Shown: positions 9,600 to 17,353 of the stretch, piece after piece
How the letters are laid out: each line of letters begins with the position of its first letter
How positions within the stretch are numbered: position 1 is the first letter of the stretch
Assembly: GCA_019794795.1 (NCBI GenBank)
Contig: JAIMFC010000005.1
Coordinates: forward strand, 107,385-171,384
Source: Streptococcus gallolyticus
Lineage (GTDB): Bacteria > Bacillota > Bacilli > Lactobacillales > Streptococcaceae
Length of the DNA: 64,000 nt
Reading direction: 5' to 3'
Translations under genes and position numbers: made by a program
Notes under the pieces: generated by a model
Seen by the model: the letters and a program-made list of their open reading frames with translations, nothing else
Databases searched by the model: none
What the model was told of the DNA's origin: nothing

Positions 9600-10155
9600 A
9601 TCTAGTTATGTTGCGACAGTTGCTCTTTTCTTTGCAACCATGCTAGTTATCCATTTTTTGACGTCTATTATTTTTAATATCTTACCTTTTCCAATCAAAC
9701 CTACTCTAGTTCATATCCCTGTAATTGTCGCCTCTATTGTCTACGGCCCACGCATCGGTGCTACTTTGGGTGGACTCATGGGGATCATCAGTGTGGTGAC
9801 CAATACTCTTGTTTTGTTACCTACTAGCTACCTCTTTACCCCCTTTGTACCCAACGGGAATGTCTGGTCACTAGTCATTGCTTTGGTTCCTCGGATTTTG
9901 ATTGGGATTACTCCTCACTTTACTTATAAGTTTCTAAAAAATAAGTCAGGACTGATTGTCGCTGGTGCAGTTGGTTCTATAACCAACACGATTTTTGTTC
10001 TTGGTGGTATCTTTGTCCTCTTCTCCTCAGTCTATAATGGAAATATCCAGCTCATGTTGGCAGGAATTATTGGGACAAATGCTATCGCAGAAATGGTGAT
10101 TTCAGCTATTTTGACACTTGCAATTGTACCAACCATGCTAAAACTAAAAAAATAA
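9586..10155 (+). CDS. coaT: ECF transporter S component, probable pantothenate/CoA-precursor uptake
   Basis: A 189-residue integral membrane protein with about six hydrophobic segments. It has the size and composition of an S component of an energy-coupling-factor transporter, which needs a shared EcfAA'T module encoded elsewhere. The 14-nt overlap with coaC and the all-CoA operon context point to pantothenate or a related precursor as substrate. The family assignment is visible from size and topology; the substrate is an inference from context. Confidence 0.8.
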   Translation: MKNNKSSYVATVALFFATMLVIHFLTSIIFNILPFPIKPTLVHIPVIVASIVYGPRIGATLGGLMGIISVVTNTLVLLPTSYLFTPFVPNGNVWSLVIALVPRILIGITPHFTYKFLKNKSGLIVAGAVGSITNTIFVLGGIFVLFSSVYNGNIQLMLAGIIGTNAIAEMVISAILTLAIVPTMLKLKK

Positions 10156-10164
10156 GGAAATAAG

Positions 10165-10186
10165 TCACGTGAGAGCGTGCTTTTTT
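10165..10186 (+). terminator. Weak terminator-like hairpin after coaT
   Basis: A short CACG/CGTG stem with a 6-nt loop is followed by CTTTTTTCTTTT. The stem is weak but the T tract is good. Confidence 0.4.
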
Positions 10187-10245
10187 CTTTTGAAAATGGT
10201 ATACTGAAAGCGGTTAATATAATTTTCATTATGAAGGAGATCTAA

Positions 10246-11961
10246 ATGACATATTCAGATAATTATCAGAAATGGTTAGAATTTGCGGAACTGCCTGACT
10301 ACCTCCGTGAAGACTTGCTTGCCATGGATGAAAAAACAAAAGAAGATGCCTTTTACACAAATCTTGAATTTGGAACAGCTGGTATGCGTGGTTATATCGG
10401 TGCAGGTACAAATCGTATTAATATTTATGTTGTTCGTCAAGCAACGGAAGGTTTGGCAAAATTAGTTGAATCAAAAGGTGAGGAAGCTAAAAAACGTGGT
10501 GTTGCGATTGCCTACGACTCACGTCACTTCTCTCCAGAGTTTGCTTTTGAATCAGCTCAAGTCTTGGCGGCACATGGTATCCAATCGTATGTATTCGAAA
10601 GCCTTCGTCCAACGCCAGAACTTTCTTTTGCTGTTCGCCATTACAATGCTATTGCTGGTATTATGGTAACAGCTAGCCACAATCCAAAAGAATTCAACGG
10701 CTATAAGGTTTACGGTGAAGATGGCGGACAAATGCCACCTGCTGATGCTGATGCATTGACAGATTATATTCGTGCTATTGACAATCCATTTGATGTTGCC
10801 TTAGCAGACTTAGAAGAGGCAAAAGCTTCTGGTCTTATCAAAGTTTTGGGTGAAGAAACAGATGCCCTCTACTTGGAAGAATTGAAGGCTATCACCATTA
10901 ACCCAGACTTAATTAAAGAGTTTGGTCGTGACATGAAGATTGTCTACACACCTCTTCATGGTACCGGTGAAATGTTGACTCGTCGTGCCTTGGCACAAGC
11001 TGGCTTTGACTCTGTGCAAATCGTAGAAGCCCAAGCAACTGCTGACCCTGACTTCTCTACAGTTGCTTCTCCCAACCCAGAAAGCCAAGCTGCCTTTGCT
11101 ATGGCTGAAGAACTTGGCCGTCAAGTAGACGCGGATGTGCTTCTTGCTACTGACCCTGATGCCGACCGTGTTGGTGTTGAAGTTCGCCAGGCTGATGGCT
11201 CTTACTGGAACTTATCTGGTAACCAAATCGGTGCTCTTCTTGCCAAATATATCTTGGAAGCCCACAAACAAGCGGGTACACTTCCTGAAAATGCAGCTGT
11301 CTGCAAGTCAATCGTTTCTACCGAGTTGGTAACGAAAATTGCTGAAAGCTACGGCGCAACCATGTTCAACGTCTTGACTGGTTTCAAATTTATCGCTGAA
11401 AAAATTCAAGAATTTGAAGATACAAATAACCACACTTACATGTTTGGTTTTGAAGAAAGCTTTGGTTACTTGATTAAACCATTCGTTCGAGATAAAGATG
11501 CTATTCAAGCAGTTCTATTGGTTGCTGAAATTGCCGCCTACTACCGTTCACGTGGTTTGACCTTGGCTGATGGTATTGATGAAATCTTCAAAGAATATGG
11601 CTACTTTGCTGAAAAGACAATCTCTGTGACTCTTTCAGGTATGGATGGTGCAGCAGAAATCAAGAAAATCATGGATAAATTCCGTGGCAATGCACCTGAA
11701 ACCTTCAACAATACAGCTATCGCTTTGACAGAAGATTTCTTGGAGCAAACAGCAACTTCCGCTCAAGGTGTAACAGCACTCACTACACCACCAAGCAATG
11801 TCTTGAAGTATACTCTTGCGGATGATTCATGGTTTGCAGTACGCCCTTCAGGAACTGAGCCAAAAATCAAGTTCTACATCGCAACTGTTGGCGATACACT
11901 TGAAGAAGCTGAAACAAAAATCGCAACTATTGAAAAAGAAATCAACGAATTTGTTGGATAA
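10246..11961 (+). CDS. pgm: Phosphoglucomutase (phosphohexomutase superfamily)
   Basis: Interconverts glucose 1-phosphate and glucose 6-phosphate, linking glycolysis with UDP-glucose, capsule and cell-wall sugar synthesis. The 571 residues show the catalytic phosphoserine S144 in TASHNPKEFNGYKVYG, the Mg-binding loop DPDADRVGV, the sugar-specificity loop GFEESFGY and the C-terminal phosphate-binding RPSGTEPKIKFY. The start has AAGGAG at 8 nt; a TATAAT lies at 10218. The gene ends in a very strong hairpin terminator. The symbol pgm is used in streptococci (pgcA in Bacillus). Confidence 0.95.
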   Translation: MTYSDNYQKWLEFAELPDYLREDLLAMDEKTKEDAFYTNLEFGTAGMRGYIGAGTNRINIYVVRQATEGLAKLVESKGEEAKKRGVAIAYDSRHFSPEFAFESAQVLAAHGIQSYVFESLRPTPELSFAVRHYNAIAGIMVTASHNPKEFNGYKVYGEDGGQMPPADADALTDYIRAIDNPFDVALADLEEAKASGLIKVLGEETDALYLEELKAITINPDLIKEFGRDMKIVYTPLHGTGEMLTRRALAQAGFDSVQIVEAQATADPDFSTVASPNPESQAAFAMAEELGRQVDADVLLATDPDADRVGVEVRQADGSYWNLSGNQIGALLAKYILEAHKQAGTLPENAAVCKSIVSTELVTKIAESYGATMFNVLTGFKFIAEKIQEFEDTNNHTYMFGFEESFGYLIKPFVRDKDAIQAVLLVAEIAAYYRSRGLTLADGIDEIFKEYGYFAEKTISVTLSGMDGAAEIKKIMDKFRGNAPETFNNTAIALTEDFLEQTATSAQGVTALTTPPSNVLKYTLADDSWFAVRPSGTEPKIKFYIATVGDTLEEAETKIATIEKEINEFVG

Positions 11962-11994
11962 AACGAAAACCACCGCTTGGTGGTTTTCGTTTTA
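11959..11994. terminator. Strong bidirectional terminator between pgm and the AraC pseudogene
   Basis: A perfect 16-bp stem whose arms each hold CCACC/GGTGG next to a CGAAAA/TTTTCG block, with a 4-nt GCTT loop. Runs of A and T on both sides make it work in both directions. Confidence 0.9.
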
Positions 11995-12007
11995 TCAGTT
12001 CAAATTT

Positions 12008-12967
12008 TCAATTTCTAGAGATTGTTTTATATGTACCGATTGTCATTCCTATCCATTTTTTGAAAGCTTGAGGTTCACTATATCCCAAAAGACTAGAGAT
12101 TTCATCAGTTGTTAATCCCATTTTGATGTAGGAAACAGCCATTGATTTTTGAACTTTTTGTACTTGATCTTTGAAGCTAGTTCCCTCATTTTTCAAGTAG
12201 CGTTGCAAACTTCTTGTACTCATGCCTAATTGCTGCGCCACGCTATCAATGGAAAAATTGCCGCTAGGAATTGCTGTAAATAGCTGGCCCTGCACATAGG
12301 CGATCAGATTAGAGCTAGTCTCCGCCTCTGCCAATTGACGACTTAGTTCAGGCTCCAAATACTGCTACATGATATTATTCTGAGTTAGAAAGACTTTTTC
12401 TAAGTCTTTTATATCAAATACTAGACGGTTGCTATCTGACTTTTGAACAGGACAAGCTAAAATCGCCAAACTCTCCTCCTCATAGTCAAAAGGTGTTTCA
12501 ACAAACAATGGAGTAATTTTCTGACCAGACCCTTGTCTAGCTAAGTCTAGGAGTAAGAGTTGTTCGTTCAAAATTGTAAACTTAGGTAGCTCTAGCTGAT
12601 TGATGACAAAGGAAAATTGGACTGAAACGGTAGTATCTGCCACAAGTATATCCACTTCAACAGGACCGACTAGCTTTTTAAAATGAGTAAATCGTTCCAA
12701 GGCTTCTAGGCCATTTGCTGACATTAAGGCTGCGAAGATAGGTGGCATAAACAATTGAATGTTATGAATTTGACTGAGTTGACGTATAGCTTACTCTGGT
12801 ATTTGGCTATCCAAGTCCTGCAAAAACTTGTAATAGTCCATGGGCGCTAAATCTAGCTCCTCTTGCCACAAATACTTAGACAGCCCAGCATTCTCCAAGA
12901 CTAGTCCAAGGTCAATACCAATTGACTTGAGGAAATCTTGAAATTGATGAATTAGTGTTAATTTCAT
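12008..12967 (-). pseudogene. AraC family transcriptional regulator, inactivated by two in-frame stop codons
   Basis: Reading one frame from ATG 12967 gives a 319-codon AraC-type regulator: an N-terminal effector-like domain starting MKLTLIHQFQDFLKSIGI and a C-terminal double helix-turn-helix (SVAQQLGMSTRSLQRYL, then SSLLGYSEPQAFKKW). The frame is interrupted by TAA at codon 59 (12791-12793) and TAG at codon 201 (12365-12367), with no frameshift. The fragments lack either the effector or the DNA-binding half, so loss of function is likely. It follows a frame-shifted dehydrogenase gene by 8 nt on the same strand; the pair looks like a decaying two-gene unit. Confidence 0.88.
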
Positions 12968-12975
12968 ATAATACC

Positions 12976-13781
12976 TTATTTCATTTGTGAAAGCATGATA
13001 CGGTCGTAAACACGGTCACCAAGAATACGACGAATTCCTAGTAGAAGGTGTGATCCTTGCCCAACCAAGTAACGTGTTTTTGGATTTTTAGTATTGATAA
13101 TTTTTTGAACAGCATTTGAAATAACTTTTGGATTTGATCCTTTTGCTGGTGGATTATCCATAGCTTTAATATAAGCATTTACTACATCTTTATACGGGCC
13201 AGTTTGTGATTCAAAGGAGAAGTTGTCACGCACACCTTGGTTAAATCCAGTGTCAATCATTCCTGGTTCAAGTACTACAACATTAATATTGAAGGCTTTT
13301 AATTCAATACGAAGGCAGTCGCTATATCCTTCAATAGTATGTTTAGAAGCATGATACCAAGCTACAAGTGTACCACCCATTGATGATGTATTGATGATTA
13401 ATCCATCATTTTGCTTACGCATATATGGTAGAACTTTTTGCGTCAAGCGGGCAACACCGTAAACGTTAACTTCAAATTGCATTTGAACATGTTCCATAGG
13501 CATTTCTTCAACTGGGCCGTAGAGTCCGTAACCAACATTATTCCAAAGTACATCGATGCGTCCTTGTTCTTCAACGATTGCTTTAATAACTTTTTCAATA
13601 TCGTCTTCATTTGTGACATCCATTCTCATGACATGTCCACCTAATTCAGCAAGATTTTTCATTTTATCAACTGAACGTGTAACACAATATACAATGTGTC
13701 CAGCCTTGATCAAACCAGCTGCTGTGATTTTACCCATATCTGATGACGCACCTGTGATTAGAATTACTTTTTATTAGACAT
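12976..13781 (-). pseudogene. Short-chain dehydrogenase/reductase with a 1-nt frameshift near its start
   Basis: The body from 13737 encodes 253 residues of a classical SDR: NNVGYG, catalytic Ser in NTSSMGG, and the YxxxK pair in YHASK. The N-terminal TGxxxGxG cofactor loop is missing from that ORF but is found upstream in the same frame as VILITGASSDMGK. The natural start ATG 13781 (after GAGGT) reads MSNKK and then hits TAA; resuming one base back gives VILITG. An A is therefore missing from the AAAAA run at 13768-13772, or a -1 shift on AAA-AAG is needed. Neighbouring AraC gene is also broken. A frameshift pseudogene is most likely; recoding or a sequencing error is possible. Confidence 0.8.
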
Positions 13782-13837
13782 TTTTATTACCTCTTTGTTT
13801 TGATAAATCAATTTTAGCACAATATACGCCAGGAATA

Positions 13838-13860
13838 ACAACATTTGACGTCAACATTGT
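13838..13860. promoter_or_regulatory. Dyad-symmetric site upstream of the dehydrogenase gene
   Basis: A perfect palindrome TTGACGTCAA (13845-13854) is flanked at symmetric distance by ACAA and TTGT. It sits just upstream of an extended -10 (TGCTAAAAT on the minus strand, 13811-13819) that would drive the dehydrogenase-AraC pair. It may be an operator; the regulator is unknown. Confidence 0.4.
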
Positions 13861-13875
13861 ATCAATTCGCGCCAA

Positions 13876-13897
13876 AAAAGAGGCATATGCCTCTTTT
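13876..13897 (-). terminator. Perfect-palindrome terminator
   Basis: AAAAGAGGCAT is followed immediately by its complement. On the minus strand six T residues follow, making it a good terminator for a transcript from the 14345 promoter, although no intact gene lies between them. Confidence 0.75.
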
Positions 13898-13910
13898 AGA
13901 TTTCTAAATG

Positions 13911-14172
13911 GGAAAGTTCATTCTCTATAACAATCATTAAAAATTAAAATCCTATTTAGCTACCCTTAGTGCAAATTTCCTACTCTTAATAATGATTAAA
14001 ATAAGTCGTAAATGTAGTTCAAACTGTTATTCTGAAACCAATAATAGACTTAGTAAAGCCTACTTAAGCGCATTAGCCCTTCTTATGATGTAGTAGGGTA
14101 GCAAGGCTAATAAAGTGATGATAAACAATAGACAAATGAGTTATTAGTTGAGCACTAGAGAATGAACCTTCC
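13911..14172. repeat. Gene-free segment bounded by 16-bp inverted repeats
   Basis: GGAAAGTTCATTCTCT (13911-13926) and AGAGAATGAACCTTCC (14157-14172) are inverted copies with 15 of 16 matches. A nested pair, GCTACCCT (13959-13966) and AGGGTAGC (14095-14102), lies inside. No target duplication is obvious and no frame is open. It may be a MITE-like element, a long structured RNA, or chance-preserved debris. On the minus strand a fragment reading LLFIITLLALLPYYIIRRANALK looks like the start of a membrane protein, but stops flank it. Confidence 0.45.
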
Positions 14173-14344
14173 TTTTAAAACAGAGGTTTTCTTCTTAGTT
14201 ATCATCTTTTTTGTCCTTTTGACAGGGCATAAATTTCTTGTTTTTCCTCCAAAAATCTACACAATCCGTAAAGATGATATCCTAATCAGAAAGCCAAGGA
14301 GTAAAAAATTATACCTATGAGGGCACCTCCCTCATTTCGCTTAT

Positions 14345-14373
14345 ATTATACCTCTTTTTAAAAACGCTTTCAA
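14345..14373 (-). promoter_or_regulatory. Consensus promoter with overlapping cre-like box, no intact gene downstream
   Basis: On the minus strand TTGAAA (14368-14373), 17 nt, TATAAT (14345-14350). Read on the plus strand TAAAAACGCTTTCA (14359-14372) differs from the cre consensus TGWAANCGNTNWCA at one position. The predicted RNA begins with a hairpin (ATGAGGG...CCCTCAT) and could end at the 13876 terminator, about 465 nt later. Confidence 0.65.
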
Positions 14374-14402
14374 GTAATTGTGTGCAGAATTTGAAATATT
14401 TT

Positions 14403-15548
14403 TTACTGCTCCGCTTTCCCTTTCAAATAAGACTCCCACAGTTTCTGTTGAGGTTTGGCAAAGGGATAGGAATGAAAATCTTCAACTGAAACCCAGCGTA
14501 ATTCGCGGTCTTGAGCAAGCTTTCCTTCTATCAAAACACCTTCAGCCAAGTCAACCTGCCATTTGCGATGACTAAAAACATGTTGGATCGGTAGAAATTC
14601 TGCGTCTTGCCAATCAACTTTTTGTCCATAGGCTTCTTCAAATGTCCCCAAGATATCTGTTTCTTCTGCCACTTCAAACAGATTGATTTCCTTTCTTGCT
14701 GGAGCAAATTTTTCAATTAGGGGGAAAGACCAGAACCCTGATAAGAGTCCGGCAGCTGTATTTTTCTCCAACAAAAATTGATTTTCTTGATTGCGGATAA
14801 TATAGGCCTGATAATAGACAGGAACTGGCTTTTTCTTGGGTGCTTTTATAGGATACTTGTCCATGGTACCATGTAAATAAGCTGCGCTGAATTCTTTAAC
14901 AGGGCTTTCTTCTGGACGAGGATTGACAGGCGCTTCAATATCAGAACCCAAATCCATCAAGGCTTGGTTGAAGTCACCGGGTCGCTCGGGATCAATCAAA
15001 ATCTCCATCATAATTTGGAAAATTTTACGGTTGGCTGGAATCCCAATGTCATAATCAACCTCGAACAATCGACTGAGAACCCGCATAACATTACCATCTA
15101 CGGCAGGTTCGGGAAGTCCAAAGGCTATACTCGCAACTGCACCTGCTGTATAGGGGCCGATACCTTTCAGACTAGCAATTTCTTCATAAGTCTGAGGAAA
15201 TTGTCCATCAAACCTCTCTACCATCTGTTGAGCTGCCGTTTGCATGTTGCGCACACGGGAATAATAGCCCAATCCCTCCCAGACTTTTAACAAGGTCTCT
15301 TCCTCTGCTGCTGCCAAATCAGCAATGGTCGGTAGCCGATATAGGAAACTTTCATAGTAGGGAATAACTGTATCCACACGCGTCTGTTGGAGCATGATTT
15401 CTGACACCCAAATCGCATAGGGATCAGATGTTCGTCGCCAAGGCAAGTCACGTTTATTCTTGTCGTACCATTCTAACAAAGCCTTACGAAAAGAGATTAT
15501 CTTCGCCTCAGGCCACATTTCAATTCCAAATTCTTTCAAATCTAACAT
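14403..15548 (-). CDS. mutY: A/G-specific adenine DNA glycosylase
   Basis: MutY removes adenine mispaired with 8-oxoguanine. In the 381 residues the catalytic Glu50 lies in SEIMLQQTRVDTV, the helix-hairpin-helix in LKGIGPYTAGAVAS, and the catalytic Asp151 in AVDGNVMRV. The C-terminal part is a NUDIX-like 8-oxoG recognition domain. The four cysteines of the usual 4Fe-4S cluster are absent; the region reads MDLGSDIEAPVNPRPEESPV instead. Cluster-less MutY is known in lactic acid bacteria. ATG 15548 lies 6 nt after an extended -10, so the mRNA is probably leaderless; an in-frame extension upstream would start before the promoter. Confidence 0.93.
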   Translation of the reverse strand: MLDLKEFGIEMWPEAKIISFRKALLEWYDKNKRDLPWRRTSDPYAIWVSEIMLQQTRVDTVIPYYESFLYRLPTIADLAAAEEETLLKVWEGLGYYSRVRNMQTAAQQMVERFDGQFPQTYEEIASLKGIGPYTAGAVASIAFGLPEPAVDGNVMRVLSRLFEVDYDIGIPANRKIFQIMMEILIDPERPGDFNQALMDLGSDIEAPVNPRPEESPVKEFSAAYLHGTMDKYPIKAPKKKPVPVYYQAYIIRNQENQFLLEKNTAAGLLSGFWSFPLIEKFAPARKEINLFEVAEETDILGTFEEAYGQKVDWQDAEFLPIQHVFSHRKWQVDLAEGVLIEGKLAQDRELRWVSVEDFHSYPFAKPQQKLWESYLKGKAEQ

Positions 15549-15554
15549 ATAACT

Positions 15555-15583
15555 AGTATAGCACAGACTGGAAAATTTCATAA
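15555..15583 (-). promoter_or_regulatory. Extended -10 promoter of mutY, leaderless geometry
   Basis: On the minus strand TGCTATACT carries an extended -10 (TATACT at 15555-15560) with a weak TTATGA -35 at 17 nt. Exactly 6 nt separate it from the ATG, and no Shine-Dalgarno sequence is present. Confidence 0.6.
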
Positions 15584-15607
15584 AGCTGAAGATTTCTCTC
15601 CAGCTTT

Positions 15608-17353
15608 CTAATCTTCTATAGCTCCCTGACTTTGGATCATATTGTAATAACATCCTTTACTTGCCATGAGACTATCGTGCGTTCCTTGTTCGACAATAGT
15701 GCCTTTTACCATAACTAGAATCATATCTGCCGACTGAATGGTAGACAGGCGGTGAGCAATGATAAAGCTGGTTCGTCCTTCCATCAACTTTTCAAAAGCT
15801 TCCTGAATGAGGACCTCCGTCCGTGTATCAATAGAGGAAGTCGCTTCATCTAAAATCAAAATTTTAGGAATATGGACAAAGACACGAGCAATGGCCAGTA
15901 GCTGACGTTGCCCTTGCGATAAGGACTCGCCAGAGTCAGCGAGATAAGTATCATAGCCGTTCGGTAATTGACGAATAAAGAAATCAGCGTTTGCTGCTTT
16001 AGCGGCTGTAACAATCATTTCTCGGCTGGCTTGAGGAAATCCATAGGCAATATTGTCATGAACAGTTCCCGTTTTGAGCCAGGTTTCTTGCAAGACCATG
16101 CCAATCTGACGTCGGAGAGAGTCACGACTGTAATTTTTAATCGATACGCCATCGATACGAATATTCCCTTGATTGACATCGTAAAAACGCATGAGGAGGT
16201 TGATCAGAGTAGACTTTCCTGCTCCCGTTGGCCCGACAACTGCTACCTTACTTCCTGCTGGAATATCCAGATTTAGATGTTCGATCAATTTTTGCCCTGT
16301 TTGATAGGAAAAAGCTACATTTTCAAAAGAGAAAGCACCTTTCATATCCGAAAAATGCAATTCTCGAACATTCTTTTCTTCAATAACTTTTTGGTCCAAA
16401 ATATCAAACAAGCGCTCTGCACAAGCAAGTGCACTCTGTAATTCTGACAAGACAGACGAAATATCGTTGAAGGGTTTGGTATACTGATTAACATAATTCA
16501 GGAAGGTAGTTAAGGAACCAACCGTAAAGTTTACCTGCATAATCCGCCAAGCCCCAAGCCCTGTCAGCAGAGCATAGATGGTCGCATTGACAAAACGAGT
16601 AACAGGATTGATAGTCGAAGAGGAAAAAATGGCTTGTTGTGAATGCTGCGCATATTGACTATTAACTACCTCAAATTCACTTGTAAACTGTTCTTGTGCA
16701 TTGAAAGCCTGCACCAGTGAGAGATTTCCCATACTTTCTTCTAAAAATGAAGCTTGCGCCCCACGAGATTTGGTTTGCTCGCGATAGTAGTAATAACTTT
16801 TTTGAGCAATGAGTCGGGCTAGAAAGAGAGACAGAGGCGTTAAAGCCACCACGACCAACATCATCCATACATCTAGCTGCGCCATGGTGACAATGGTTAG
16901 GAGAATGGTTAAAACTCCTACCAAAAATTGATTGAAAATCATGACCAGCCCATTTGTCAACTGCTCGCTGTCAGAGGAAATACGTGCCACCAGATCGCCT
17001 ACACTCTGTCTATCTAGATAGCTGAGTGGTAATTGGTGCAATTTTTCAAAAACTTGCTGCCGTAACTCTTTCATAGCAGTATAGATAATCTGATTAGTCA
17101 AAAGAGGAATAAACCATTGTACAAGTGTATTGAGTCCTACTACCACTATCATCTTGTAGAGGATCGTCAACAAATTTTTCAGCTCTTGACTGTCTAACAC
17201 AGTATCAACTGCTTGCCCGATTAAAATCGGCAGATACACTGTCAACAGAACTTGTAGAATTGTTCCCAGCAAGATAAAACTTAATCTCAGAGGATACTTG
17301 GTCATCAACCGAAGCAAGTTTCTTAGGGTTGGCTTTTTATCTCGTCGTTTCAT
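15608..17353 (-). CDS. ABC exporter half-transporter, catalytic-site subunit (membrane + ATPase)
   Basis: A 581-residue type IV ABC exporter subunit. Six transmembrane helices fill about residues 25-300, followed by an ATPase domain with Walker A GPTGAGKST, signature LSQGQRQ and Walker B ILILDEATSSID with the catalytic Glu intact. ATG 17353 has GGGAGGTG in front; the partner gene ends 17 nt inside it, so the two are coupled and probably form a heterodimer. The substrate is unknown; drugs or lipids are typical. No MarR-type gene lies beside it, unlike the S. suis satAB locus. Confidence 0.88.
   Translation of the reverse strand: MKRRDKKPTLRNLLRLMTKYPLRLSFILLGTILQVLLTVYLPILIGQAVDTVLDSQELKNLLTILYKMIVVVGLNTLVQWFIPLLTNQIIYTAMKELRQQVFEKLHQLPLSYLDRQSVGDLVARISSDSEQLTNGLVMIFNQFLVGVLTILLTIVTMAQLDVWMMLVVVALTPLSLFLARLIAQKSYYYYREQTKSRGAQASFLEESMGNLSLVQAFNAQEQFTSEFEVVNSQYAQHSQQAIFSSSTINPVTRFVNATIYALLTGLGAWRIMQVNFTVGSLTTFLNYVNQYTKPFNDISSVLSELQSALACAERLFDILDQKVIEEKNVRELHFSDMKGAFSFENVAFSYQTGQKLIEHLNLDIPAGSKVAVVGPTGAGKSTLINLLMRFYDVNQGNIRIDGVSIKNYSRDSLRRQIGMVLQETWLKTGTVHDNIAYGFPQASREMIVTAAKAANADFFIRQLPNGYDTYLADSGESLSQGQRQLLAIARVFVHIPKILILDEATSSIDTRTEVLIQEAFEKLMEGRTSFIIAHRLSTIQSADMILVMVKGTIVEQGTHDSLMASKGCYYNMIQSQGAIED

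Noticed and set aside
10190..10223. TTGAAA ... TATAAT as pgm promoter
   Set aside because: The spacing is 22 nt, too long; the alternative TATACT at 10200 has only a weak -35. A promoter is likely there but the exact one is not clear.
14162..14320. 52-codon plus-strand frame MNLPFKTEVFFLVIIFFVLL...
   Set aside because: No ribosome site or promoter on the plus strand, it begins inside one arm of the inverted repeat, and the opposite strand has the consensus promoter. Hydrophobic runs arise easily from T-rich DNA.
15549..15653. 35-codon N-terminal extension of MutY
   Set aside because: It starts upstream of the extended -10 promoter and adds residues foreign to the family.
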